Shown here in pieces: positions 23,712 through 36,008 of a DNA stretch of 64,000 nucleotides. The stretch's first letter is position 1, and each line of letters begins with the position of its first letter. The position numbers were made by a program, and so were the translations under genes. The notes below the pieces were generated by a model. That model had not been told where the DNA came from. It was given only the letters and a program-made list of their open reading frames with translations, and searched no databases. Source of the stretch: Brachyhypopomus gauderio (lineage: Eukaryota > Chordata > Actinopteri > Gymnotiformes > Hypopomidae); contig NW_027506903.1 of the NCBI RefSeq assembly GCF_052324685.1, positions 448,897-512,896 of the forward strand. Reading direction: 5' to 3'.

Positions 23712-26099
23712 AGTGTTTAGAAGTACGACTGAAACGACTTATTTATTGTGCCTCAGCTGTGCTGTTTGTATTAAAGATTTACAGAAAAAAACAGAAGGCT
23801 CGAGCCAAAACAATGCCGTCCTACTTTCCCGTTAAAAGCTTGTGTGTCTCCTGACTCAAGAAACGTATCGTGCCCCAGGCCGTGTCTTCAGAAGGTTGGT
23901 ATATTTTATAGCACATAAAATGTTTACATTAGTTTCCACCAAGCGACCACTTCCCGATTCAGTGACGCCACCCGACGCTCACCAGTGTGTCCAATAGACA
24001 CAGAAGAACGGTAATATTACCGTAAACACTGGAGATGTTTCATGAAAACGATAAAAAAAATTAAGACATTCGACAAAAATAGCATTTAATTTTAAATGCA
24101 ATCGGGCTTTATTAGATGGAAAATAACTCTCATGATAATAAACTTTATACGGAGAACATTTGTAATCAAAATATATATTTAAGCCTACAAGCTTGTTATT
24201 CATTTTAAACACATTTTAACAAATCATTTAGTTCAATTTCCGTACATATAGACAAAAATATAATATAAATATAAATAATAGGCTAAATATGGATGTTAAA
24301 TGTGAATTTTGAATGCAGGATAAAATTAGATGGCAAATATATAAAAGTATAGGCTATCTATGATTTACTCTATAAATATGATGTGAAATATGTAATTGTC
24401 TAATTCCGTAGAAAGTATTGAAAAGCAAACAACAGCTATAAAATTGCGAATTTGGCCAATAAGACTGCAAACGACCCTGTTTTCTGAACACGTTGGATGA
24501 TTCAGACCTATAGCCAACTATTCAGATGTAATACAGTGCTGGGATTTTCAAGGACTCAGTACCACTGATATTTAGAAGATTTACCATGCACTCACACAGT
24601 GTCTTGAGCTATTCAAAGCAGTGTAAAAGTGCTAGATAAAACTGCTACATCAGTTTATCTACATTAAAACAGCAATCATTGCTAAGCAGTATGCAAATGT
24701 TGAATAGACAGGCCCCAAGAAAGCAAGACAAGGCACCTCGAAAAGAACCAACGACACTAGACAGGGAAAGGCTCAAATGCTTTCAGAGGAAGGGAACCGT
24801 AACCCCAGCTGCATCCAGAAAAGGTTTGTGACATAAGTGAGTAAATAATTTTGACCTGAAACGGCGGAGTTTCCGTGCCCTTTGTAGTGGTTTTCTTGAG
24901 CCTGCTTTTAGCTACCAAATTCGTGTTTAATGAATTAATATAGGCCTACCACTACACTGTTTCAGGAGTCAAAAACTATTGGCTATCGTAGTAGATGCAC
25001 CATTCACATCTCTAAGGAATTAATGAACAATGAAGGAAGAAAGGACGGATCTAGTAAAGTTTGACCCTAGTTTGACTGGGCTAGGCTAGGTTTGGTCTGT
25101 TGTTAGGCGGTTCCCATTTAATCAGCTCTGTGGCACTATGCCTATAGCCTAATGAATTGCTGGGTATTATAAGAATTGGGCTGGCATAGAAGGTATTTGT
25201 GTTATTATTCTTGGGTAGAGCGGCTTAATGGTTAACCACAGTCTTTGTGCAATTAGATGAATACTTGTGGCTGCGTTAGGTGATCAAATGAATAAATATC
25301 TGGAACAAAAGGTATTTCCTCTACCTCAGTGTGTTTGTTGAGGTTTCAATTGCATTCGTAATCTTCACAGCACACTAGGCTATGTGCATTAAAGCAGCGG
25401 CTCCGGCCACGTTCAGATTTCAGGTGCATGGATTGCACGTGATTGACAGCCAGTAGGTCCTAACACTTAGATGTTTATATTAATAAGCTCCTGTTTTGTT
25501 TTTTTACTGGATCTTATATCCAAGATGCAGTATGTTCCTGACTCTTTCAGACACTTGTAATTCTCTGGTTTAATTTTATGTGATTAGTTGGTGTAGTTAT
25601 GGTATATAATTAAGTCATATGGAAAAGCATCAAATTCATGACCCAGGGTCCCTAGGTGGCATAAATTTACTTAATGGTACCTTTTACTATTAAGACTATT
25701 GAAACAGTGTTGACAATGTAATAACAGTCAATAGTCTAAACTACTGGAGCACACTAAAACAATTTCATTTGTATTAGTTATTGAAAAATAATTTTTATTT
25801 AAGCAAGCATACTATAAAATCAGGAATATTACAGGAAAAGAACAATAACACATCATTCAAAGTGCATTTTTAGCATGAATTCATCCATACATATGATGTA
25901 TTCCACTAAAAATAACACTAAAATACAAACTTGGCAACAAAAATGGAAACAGAAACATTTGCAGGGGGTCCTAACAGAATACGTCCATATTTTAAATTTG
26001 TCAAACACTCTTTATACCAGTGGTGTGCAGTCAGGTAAAATTAATAAAAATATTCATAAATAAGGTTAAATAAAACCTGTTAATTTAGGCTACTTTTCA

Positions 26100-27480
26100 T
26101 ATTCTTGGTTACTATATGACACGTTTCTGAGGGTTAGACTTCCCAAGGTCCTGGTTTACTCTGTTACCATTAGACTGGGGATGATGACTTGGTTATCGAG
26201 AAGGTGGACCAAAACTAGAACACGACCTGGGAGACCCAGTTACCAAATCAAACAGGAAGAGACAAACTGGTGAACATCCTGGAAGATGCTCTCCCACCAG
26301 TACCTACAGAAAATTGTCATAATTGTCCCGTGGATGTCCACGAGTGAGGGATAAACCTGCCCCTGAGTTCAGGAGAGAAGCATCATCTTAATGAGAGGTT
26401 GTTAAGATTGTTGTTTAATTTACTTCCCAATGAATCAAACCTACATACGTGGAAGGTGAAATGGGGTCAACAGTGATGCAGTTAGGGGTTGAGTCAAGCT
26501 CACAGAACCTGGAAAACCTATGTGCTTTAATGTTACTACAACTGGGTCTGTAAGTGATCATGTAATGGATGCAGTCAGAGAACAAGCACCAGGAGGTTGG
26601 TTTGACAGGTAGTGAGGTGTTGAGCGTCCATAACACATTCCAAATTGTTGTGGTCTGTCAGTATGAGGAATGGATGAAAAGCGCCCTCAAGCCACTGATG
26701 CCACTCCTCCAAGGCCAATTTAATGACAGTGAGTTCCCCTATCACTAACACCTTAACTTCTCATAGCTTTGGATAGGTTGTAGGAGACGTAAGTTATTGG
26801 GTATGGAATCTTCAAAATGTGGAGTGGTGGTTTGGTTGCATGTAAGGTCTTCTTCTGGTGAAGAATGTTGACTGGGATATGAGAGTCCCACTTGATAGAG
26901 GTGGTGAGTGTCAATACTGGGGTAATTAAACATTTATCAAAAAAGGTTTAGCTAGCTTAACTATGTGGGGGATAGTCCAGTATTTGTGGGTTGTGTTGGC
27001 ATAACCACATGAGACCTAAAACTATTGGATTGTTTGCTGAAGAAGTTGTCTCTCTGTGGGTAGTGGTGCATACCAAGGGGAGGGGGGGGGGGGGTTGTGA
27101 TGTGGATCGATGGGTTCTTCATCCAGAACTTGAACATGAAGGCTGGGCTAGATAAGGGAGAAGGACAGTGTAAGGTTTCAAGTTCCCAGAGGAGCCTGAG
27201 TCGATCAGGGCTGCAACAACATAATGATACAGCCCTACATTAAGTAGAAATTGGTGAGATGTAGGTTCAGAGGTGACCATACTCACCACAACTGAGGGTT
27301 CCTCACGCGTTCTGTGAACAATATGATTCATAGGACAAGAAATGACATTCCTTCAGGAAATTACCATATTAGCCACAGTACAAGCAGAGAACCTAATTTC
27401 TTCTGTTTTTTTCATTTATGCTGGTATCTTGTTAAGAGAGGATAAGGTTGATGGAGAGGCAGGAGAGTGAGAATATTCCA
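26100..27480 (-). mobile_element. Ty3/gypsy LTR retrotransposon fossil
   Basis: Read on the minus strand, remnants appear in the order expected for gag-pol: a gag zinc-knuckle-like piece, an aspartic protease signature (ALIDSGSSGN), RNase H-like sequence (LTDHNNLE region) and the start of an integrase zinc-binding domain. Most of the reverse transcriptase is absent, and no LTRs were recognised. The element is clearly broken in many places (well over five) and looks old. Confidence 0.6.
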
Positions 27481-27739
27481 GAAAGAGGTTATTGAGGCAA
27501 ATGGACAGGTCCTGAGAGTTGTTAGGTTCTGGCATGCCATCTACGTGACTCACTGTTCAGACCCTTTGCATAAGATGACTGACAACATCGCCCCATTTCA
27601 GTGATTGTTCACTGTTAAGATCCCAACATGTTAGTCCGTAGCAGATCAGGAGCGCCATGATAATGGTTTTTATTGGCTTAAAAATAAATGAATAAATCCT
27701 TGTTCCAGGTTGCATTACCATCTTGTGACCATAAGGAAT

Positions 27740-27850
27740 TAGTAGATTCCAATAGTGGAACAGTAAGCAAGATGATGTGACCGTGAGGTTGTGGGTTCAA
27801 GTCCCAGGGAGTACACAATGTCTGATCCATACTGATAAATATATGTAATT
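27740..27850 (+). mobile_element. Possible tRNA-derived SINE head
   Basis: GGTTCAAGTCC at 27794-27804 fits the RNA polymerase III B-box and is preceded by GTGACCGTGAGGTTGTG, as in tRNA-derived SINEs. A clear A-box was not seen, so the call is weak. Confidence 0.3.
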
Positions 27851-28316
27851 CAGTTACTACAATGCTCATTGTGACACTGAAGATTTGGTCACTAATCAAA
27901 GAGGTAGCAAGAAGCCTGTTGAGTTCAGAAAGAGCAGGTCCCAGTCATGCCAGCTGGTTTGTCCAATCGTAATGCTAATTCCTCATCTCTAGCTCTCAAG
28001 GAAGCTGTCGATGGTGATGTTCAAGAAGCTGACCCAGCCCAACCAAGACTTCAGGGACGCTACCTGAACTTGCTGATGCAATAGCAGTGAATTTTCATGT
28101 CAGATTTGCACACAAAGTTGCATGCCAATATAAAATTATAAGAAGTGTTTATTATGTGACAAAACGGAGACATAAGCAGAGAGTTATGAATTATTGCAAA
28201 AATATGAGGCGACCAGGCAAAACGGGGGTCAGTAGAGTACAACCAACAGGTGTAAAAGGGCATAAGAAACCAGTGCAATACAGAAGAGACAGTGTTTGAG
28301 TATGTCTCAAAACCAT

Positions 28317-28651
28317 GGCTGTGTTCGAAATAGCCTACTACATACTACTGGTGTACTGCTTGGGCAAAATCAGTATTCAGTATGCAGTATGCGAATAAAA
28401 ATAATTTTTCCAGTATGTGAAACATCCCTGGATGACATACTACTTCCGCAAAATATTCCAGTACGCGAACAGAGCTATCTTCGTGGTGTACTGCATCCCA
28501 TCATGCAACGCTACGTTCACGTGACCCCGTAGTATGCTTTGCTTTTGTCGCATACTGGAAACATACTACTACGAGGACCAGTATGCAGTATCCAGTATAT
28601 ACTGAATGCAGTATTGAATCCAGTATGTAGTAGGCTATTTCAAACACAGCC
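28317..28651. mobile_element. Palindromic MITE with 30-bp terminal inverted repeats
   Basis: The left end GGCTGTGTTCGAAATAGCCT and the next ten bases (CTACATACT region) reappear inverted at the right end with one mismatch (C to T). The 335-bp interior has further inverted TACTGNATACTG-type motifs, so the whole element could fold back. It has no coding capacity. A target-site duplication is not obvious, so the superfamily (hAT, PIF or other) is undecided. Confidence 0.8.
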
Positions 28652-29123
28652 TATATATACACATGAACTGATGGGAAGATTAACATGCAACAGGTGATAA
28701 TGATTAGCAGGTGAGCATGTGAATGTGTATATATGGGCGTCTCTGTGGCAGGGGAATTCTGGCAATTGGAGTTTGCAGGCAATGTCATGACACTAAAAGC
28801 GGTCCTACCCAAAATCACTGCAAAATGTGACCAATAAAATTTCAGAGAACTGTCCCAAAGCAATTTGGACCTTTTCACAGAAGGGGCTATTAATAAACTT
28901 AAATGAGAGCTGTGCCTGGCTAACAGGTAGCCTGCAGCATACGTGCCACTTTGGTTTTGAGGATTTGCTGAGCTGTATTTTGGGATCCAAACGATTATTT
29001 TAATAAAATAATGGAGGCATGGGGCCTGGGTAGTATGCAGGAGAGTTACCTACTTCATGCACTGCACACCACTGATGTTATACACATAAGAATTTACACC
29101 TGTTTACATACTTGTGTTTAATG

Positions 29124-32100
29124 TCAGTCAGTTTTTCCTTCTTCCTCTCTCTTTTTTGGAGTTGGACTCTCTTTCTGGTCCCCCCTTTCAACCTGTAAGT
29201 CAACAAACTTCTCTTTTTCTACAGACCCCTTCTCTCTGCATCTTTTCCCTGTTGCCCGGGCAACGGCTTCATCAAAACACATACTGATGCCACTGGCTCT
29301 TTTCACCTCCCTGTCCGACTCCTTTGGTTTGTCTTTCCTGGCGCCCCTTCCATCTACGGCCAGTCGTCTTCTGTCTTCCCTGTACTCCTCTTGCCCCGCC
29401 TCTTGCCCCGCCTCTTGCCCCCCCTTTCCTGGCTCCCCTCCCGAGCTGCGGCACGTCTCCGTGTCATCTGGCTGTTTTTTCACTCTGCCTGCTGCGTTCT
29501 CCTCTAACCTCTCCCCATCTCCCCTGTTCCTGCGCTCTCGGCCCCTGCGGTCGTGACGCAGCCCTTCGTCTCCCTTCTCTGTGCCGCCGTGCTCCCCGTC
29601 TTGGTTACCGCACTGTGACTCCGCCCCGCCCTCTTTGCCGTCGTCTCGCCGCACACGTCTCGCCGCACCTCGGACCCGAGCCGCTCCGTCCGCACACTGC
29701 CGCTCGCCGTCTGCGGGCCGCGTCCGAACGTGTTGCTTCTCCGTGTCCCTCTGCTGTAGCTGTTGTCTGAAGGCAGTGAGTTTGCAGTACTGCGGTTTAG
29801 GAGGGACCACAGGTACGGCCTTCACCTGGTATACTTTAAAAGCACATGGCTTAGATTTCAGCACGGTGCTGCCTGCACCTGGCCCAAGGTCTACATCTCC
29901 TCCCCCCTCACTCTCTTTCATCCTGGGAGGTCTCAGTGGCTCTGACTCACATAGCACTGCATCGTTCTCCTGTGCTTGTGTCTTGTCTTTCTCTCCGTCA
30001 CTCTGTTGCTTTTCTGTGTGAGTCCTAATAGCCACGTCACTGCTCCCATGTCCATCCTCCTCTGACACGCTGTCCTCGTCTTCGCTCAACTCTCTCACCA
30101 CGCCCCCTCCAGCAACACTTACATCTTTGATTATGGCAATGTCTTTCTTGACTGTCTCGGTTTCCTCCGCTATGTCATCTTCCGCTAAACCTCGATTGTC
30201 CCCTGTCTGGCTTCCTCTCCTCTCCTTCCCCTCTTTGACACTTGTTTCTTCTACACCTTCTCTCTCTGGAATGATCTGCCTCTCTGCTCCAAGCTCATCT
30301 ACCTCCATTTCGTTTTTTCCTGCAGTTCCCTCATCTTTCACACCGTCCAACGCCTCTTCACTTTCTTCTTCATCCTTTAAATGTGTAACAGTCATCATCT
30401 CAGGTTCTTCCTTTATCTCATCACTTGTCATACAGTCGTTTTCTTCTTCGGTGCTCGCTTTCTCTTCCTTGTCAACTTCATTGCCAACGTCCATCCTTGT
30501 GACTGAGATCTTGTCTTTCTCACCCTGTCCTTTTTCACCGTCCTCCCTCCTGTCAATTGGCTCCGCCCCCAATGTTTCACCATCACCGGAGCTTTGCGTG
30601 TCACTATGCAAAGTTACGTTTTGCTCCACCGGCAGTTCAGTGATCTTGGCCTCATCTTGATTAGCCAGTGACACAGAGTCTGTTGCGAAGGGCTCAGTGA
30701 TTGGCTCGTCTGTTACTATGACCTCACTTAAAGCGATGTTAAGGGCACCTTCAGAACAGTCCTGCTGAACATCGGAATTTGCATGCTCCTCTATGACAAG
30801 ATGTAGGTCGCTTAGGTAGGATGTCTCAATGTTGCTAGGTTCCGGTGGGGTGGAAGTTGCATCTGGACCAAAATAAGTATCCTCTTCATCTTCACTGGCC
30901 TCGGAATGGCACTCTACTTCGTTGTAACTATGTGGCAGATAAAAAAAAAATTGCATAAACATCATTCTGCTCATACCCACTTTTATTAAAACTGCACAAC
31001 ACACCGCAAACTTTTCTCAGTGCTTACCTGCAAACGTTTGTGTCTTCATAGTTTTCATTTTTTTCCAGTTCTTCTAGAGACTCGCTTACATGCTCTGCCC
31101 CTTCTGAATCACTCTCTTCTGCATCACTTGTGTTTGTGTCTTTCTTTTCAAGACTTGAATGATCCGATTCTAATGGAAGTTGACTGAGATCGACTTGGTT
31201 CAGGCACTGGTCAGTGGCATTAACATCCATTTCATTATCAGCTGCCAATTTAGCTGCCATTTCAATATCTGTGTGGGTTAAGCTTTCTGAATCGGTGACA
31301 GGGGGTGAATATTTAGTGCCCTCAGGTACCTCAATGGTGTATGTGTGATTTAAGCATTCTGTTTGGTTGTTGCTGTGAGAATCCACACTGGTATCGGTGG
31401 TGTTTAACGTAACAGGCTGGCATACCCAGTTTAACCCTTGGAACTGTTGAGCGGATGGAAGACTTTTACAGAACATGTCTTCATACTCGCTCTTATCAGA
31501 ATCTTCCTCATTGTCATCATCATCATCAGGCCCTGAATAACCATCGTCATCAGAGGAGAAGGACAGGGGTTGTAAGAGGTTGCAGGACTTGTAAGGCAGG
31601 CTGTGAGATTTGCCTGGCAGTGGCAGGTGAGTGTTAGCAGTGGTGTTTCTCCACCTATCGGCTTCCTCCTCTTCCTCATCCTCTTGCTCGTATTCTTCAT
31701 AACCAGGTGGCTCCACCGAGAACTCAATTAGCTGAGAAAGACAATGAAACATGATGATGCAGCTGACTGAGGGATGTTACATGAAAAGGAAAATGATAAT
31801 AAGATAAGTGAATATCACAGGATCCTGCTGGAAAGGTTAAAAAACTGGGTTTGGAATCTCAGGTACAGCCCTTTCATGGTTTCATTCTTACTTAACTACA
31901 GGTAATCGCTATCAGTTTGCAGAATTCAATAATATTCCCTCCAAACGCACAAAAGTGAAATATGGAGTCCGCAAGGCTCCACCTTAGGACCACTATTATT
32001 TACATTATACATGCTACCATTGGGCATAGTTATAAACAAACATGGTGTCAACTTTCACTGCTATGCAGATGACACCCAACTTTACATATCAGCCAATCCT

Positions 32101-35100
32101 GATGACAAATCCAGATTAGGGAAAAATTGAGGCCTGTGTAAGAGATGTTAAATGCTGGATTTCGCTAAACTGTCTTCACCTTAATGGTGACAAAATGGAG
32201 GTTCTGCTCCTGGGCCCAAAGGCCATAAGACAGAAAATACTAGATCTAATGCTAAATCTCGCAGACTACCCCATTACACCTGGCTCAGTAGCCAATAATC
32301 TTGGCGTCGTACTTGACTCTGACCCATCATTTGATAAATACATAGATAATACTACTAGGATAGCTTTTCTACATCTCTGCAACATTGCCAAGTTAAGAAA
32401 TGCGGTATCCCAGCATGATGCAGAAAAATTAGTACACACTTTTATTAGCTCCAGATTAGACTACTGTAACTTATTACTGTCAGGATGCTCAAATAGGAAC
32501 CTAAGTAAACTTCAAGTAGTTCAAAATGCCGCAGCCAGAGTACTAACTAGAACTAGAAAATTCGATTACATCAGCCCAGTCAGCCCTGCAACCAGCTATG
32601 GATGAAGGATCAACCCACTGCCCTGGTCCCTCTCACCACCCCAAATTCTCCACTGCTACGGATGTATCTCCACGGCCCTGGACTACTATTACTGACCATC
32701 TAGGACCATCTTAAGAAGTCTAGGACTCTTAAGAATAGGAATTACATAGAAAAGACATGCTTATAAATACACACAAAGATTCCCATCACTTCTTTGTTTA
32801 TGTATCTCTGTAATTATTGTTGTTATGGGGACCGCCGTCGGCCAGAGAAGGATAGGTTCCCCCCTTGAGTCTTGGTTCCTCTCAAGGTTTCTTCTTCAAG
32901 TTCTTAGTGAGTTATTCCTTGTCTCTGTCACCCTTGTAAAGCTGCTTTGTGACAACAACTGTTGTAAAATGCGCTGTATAAATACATTTTGATTTGATTT
33001 GATTTTGAATATGACAGAAAAAAATACAGGGAGAATTTATGAATTTTCTGTACACACCTGGCTAGGACCAGAGGTGTCCATTAAGTCCAGGAATCCAAAA
33101 GTGTCCTGGAAGTCCAGGGGAAGGTCAAGATCTGTGCATTCCTCTTCATGAGACAGAGTAACTGTGACAGGATCCTGATGCACTACAGGTCTCATGTCTG
33201 AGGGAACAATAAAAGTGTTTTTGTTGTTATGCTCTTTCTGGTTATGTTTTGTCTTATGTCTGATATAAATGCATGTTATTTGTGTCTTGTGCTTCTAGTT
33301 CACGGTTTTACCCATGTATTCTCCCTCTATGCTGAATTCTGTGAAACAAGCTTTGCATGCTGCCTGTTGTTCATCACTCGACTCGTCTTCCTTGCTCAAA
33401 CCATCATCCTCTTCATCTTTGTCTTGTGAATCTTCTCCGTCCCCGCACCCGGCCACTTCTTCGTCCCTCTCCTCTCTTTGTTCTGTCGTTTTCTCTGGTC
33501 CTTCCTCTGGATCCTCCTTGTCGTCCGTCTGGCCTTCCTCTTTAGTGTCATCCCCTTCTGCGATATCCATTTCCTCTTCTGTTCGCTCCTTCACTTTCTC
33601 CGTATAGCCCTCCTTCTCTCCAGCATCTTCCTGCTTCGCATCCTTCACATCTTTCTCCTCCGCCGCGTCCTGCGGGCACGGTTCAGCCTCGGCCCGTCCC
33701 TTGTGCAGAAGCCCCAGTGCCAGCCCGGAGGTTATATGAAGAGGGACGGTGACGGAGAACGGCCCGGAAATGTGCATTCCTGCGCGGCGTTCCGCCTTGC
33801 TGGTCATCCCGTGCAACGCAGCCTGTGGCTTGTCTGTGCTGGACGCGGCCCTGGCCTCCAGGGGCTTGTAAGTACCCTGCGTCCCGCCCCCTCCGCTCAC
33901 CATGCTAACGCTAGCACCACCTGTACGCCTATATGTCACCGCATATCCGCTTGACATGCCCCCGACGCCAGAGGCTCCGCCCTCTGTGTTCCCAGGGGGT
34001 GTGGCTACAGACGTGTTGTGTGGGGACAAATGCTGGGAATCTGAGAAACAAAGGACAGTTTCAGGTGTCAGTACAGTTTATATTGAGCCATTACATTATG
34101 GTATGTTGAAACCAAATGGAAAATCCTGAGCTTCTGTCTTATCATTTAGAACGCGTATAATTTAGATAGTACCGTAGAACTCGTACCTTCTTGTGTATAA
34201 GGTCCTGGGCTCAGAGAGTCCATACTCTTAGCAGGCCTTAGAGCAGTCTTCTCTTTCTCTATATAAGTGAACAGGAACAATTGATGAGGTTTAAGAGGAG
34301 CATGGAGAGAGAAGAAAAGGCACAAGGTGATGTCAATCTGTATTTATTGTTGAATCCTACGGTCAGTGGGTACAACTTAAGCGTAAGTGATCCAGTGAAC
34401 TTGCTATAGGAAAATCTCAATCTCGAATATGTTCTAAAAGCCACATATGGATGAAGCATTGGGGTCCGGGTCCAGATGTAAGTGATTTGTCCAATGGTGT
34501 GTGCTGAAGCTCGTACCTTTGGTGGTATACTTGCTCTTTTTGCGAGGGTCCTGCAATCTCCCTCCTAAATTAAAGATAGACATCCATTTTCTGCCTTTTA
34601 GAGATCCCTTCCTCCTGAAAGAAAGTCAGAGATACACATATGAACTCCAAAGGAACATATGGTTAATATTTCCTACTTAAATTGAAGGCTAGAGATCACA
34701 GATTGTGAGTGAATTTTGAAAGGGCGAGTATGTAAAAACATATGTAAAACAAACAAGCAAAATAAATCCACATATACATGCATATATTTGCATTACTTAA
34801 AAACAGTAGAAAAATCTTTGGTTTTGCAGCATATAGTGGGAAATAGTGGCATATAAAAGGTATCACTATAACTTTTATACCATTTAAATGTGGAACATTT
34901 TCTACATCAATCAATTTACTTTAACATTATGCGAATGTATCAGGGTGAATGAATTTTCCATGAGGTTTCTAACTGGCCAGACCAATGAGGGGGTCTTTGT
35001 GGATTTAGTTAGTTTGTTTTTTAATATGTTTGTATTTTATATTGTATTTTTTTTGTTAATGTCCTTTCTGACCGCATAAGTTGGGAGCGTGGTTTGGGCC

Positions 35101-35973
35101 AACTATATAAATGGCTGAGCTTGAGAGATTTGAGATTTGAGGAGAGAGAGGCAGATAGACAGATGATGCCTAAATAGTTGTTATTGAAGTGCTGAGTAGA
35201 CCTGTTCAACAATAAAATACCACGATTGAGTGATGAAGATTTTCATGAAGGGAGTTCTAGTATATTTGCTTTATGTTGGTTTGTTTATTTAGTAAATAAG
35301 TTTATATAGTTTATTTGATTTGATTTGAGGGCAGTAAGAATATGAGTACTCACTTGGGGAAAGTGTGTTTGGAAACCTGGGAGACAAATAAATAACTATG
35401 GTGCGTAAGTTTCCATGATGGCTTCCATCTCAGTTCCTCCTGCGGTCATCCGGTAACAGCGGCATAAGGGTTTAGATTATATAAGGGACGGTCCTAGGAT
35501 TTGAGGACTTACTTGTCTGTGCCATCAATGATGGCGTGGTAAGGTCTCATTGGAGGAGGGCCGTCTCCGGGGCTCATGTTGCCTGGATACTGCACAAAAG
35601 GGAGGGCCTTGAAAAACTGGTCGTCTTGAGTGGACAGCGCGGACGGTGATGGGAGGGACTTCCTTCGCTCAGCTGTCACTTCTGTGGTGATTAGCAGGAA
35701 ACAAAATAGCTAACACATGTCGAATGCAGTGACAGGAGCATATGGGGCGAGTTAAAGACTGGCTCGTTACCTAGCTGGGAATCAGATTCGGGGAATAACT
35801 GAGCCACATGTGTTAAGATGAATTCCACCACTATTGACTGGACTCTCACTTCCATGAAGGCTGCAGTCCCATTGAAACCAGAAGCCTCAATGTCCTTTGA
35901 CCTGCATTAATACAAGCCCTACATCAGCCACAGTATCGCCTAGCGCAACCCCTTGGGTGACCAGAGAATTAAC

Positions 35974-36008
<35 letters not shown>

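Larger units (their letters stand above)
23712..29123. other. Gene-poor, repeat-bearing intergenic region
   Basis: About 5.4 kb without a recognised host gene. It holds a gypsy fossil, a possible tRNA-derived SINE head and a complete MITE (all listed separately). There is a run of about 14 G near 27078-27094. The stretch 23950-26050 is AT-rich and shows nothing I can name. The right edge is the arhgap30 3' flank. Confidence 0.6.

Noticed and set aside
27119-27331. Aspartic-protease-like ORF considered as a domesticated host gene
   Set aside because: It sits among other remnants of a broken Ty3/gypsy element in the expected order, with no sign of a separate gene.
29287-30660. Several plus-strand Ser/Pro-rich ORFs opposite arhgap30 exon 13
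   Set aside because: Antisense shadows of the Glu/Lys-rich coding exon; complements of GAG/GAA codons give Ser, Leu and Phe runs without stops.
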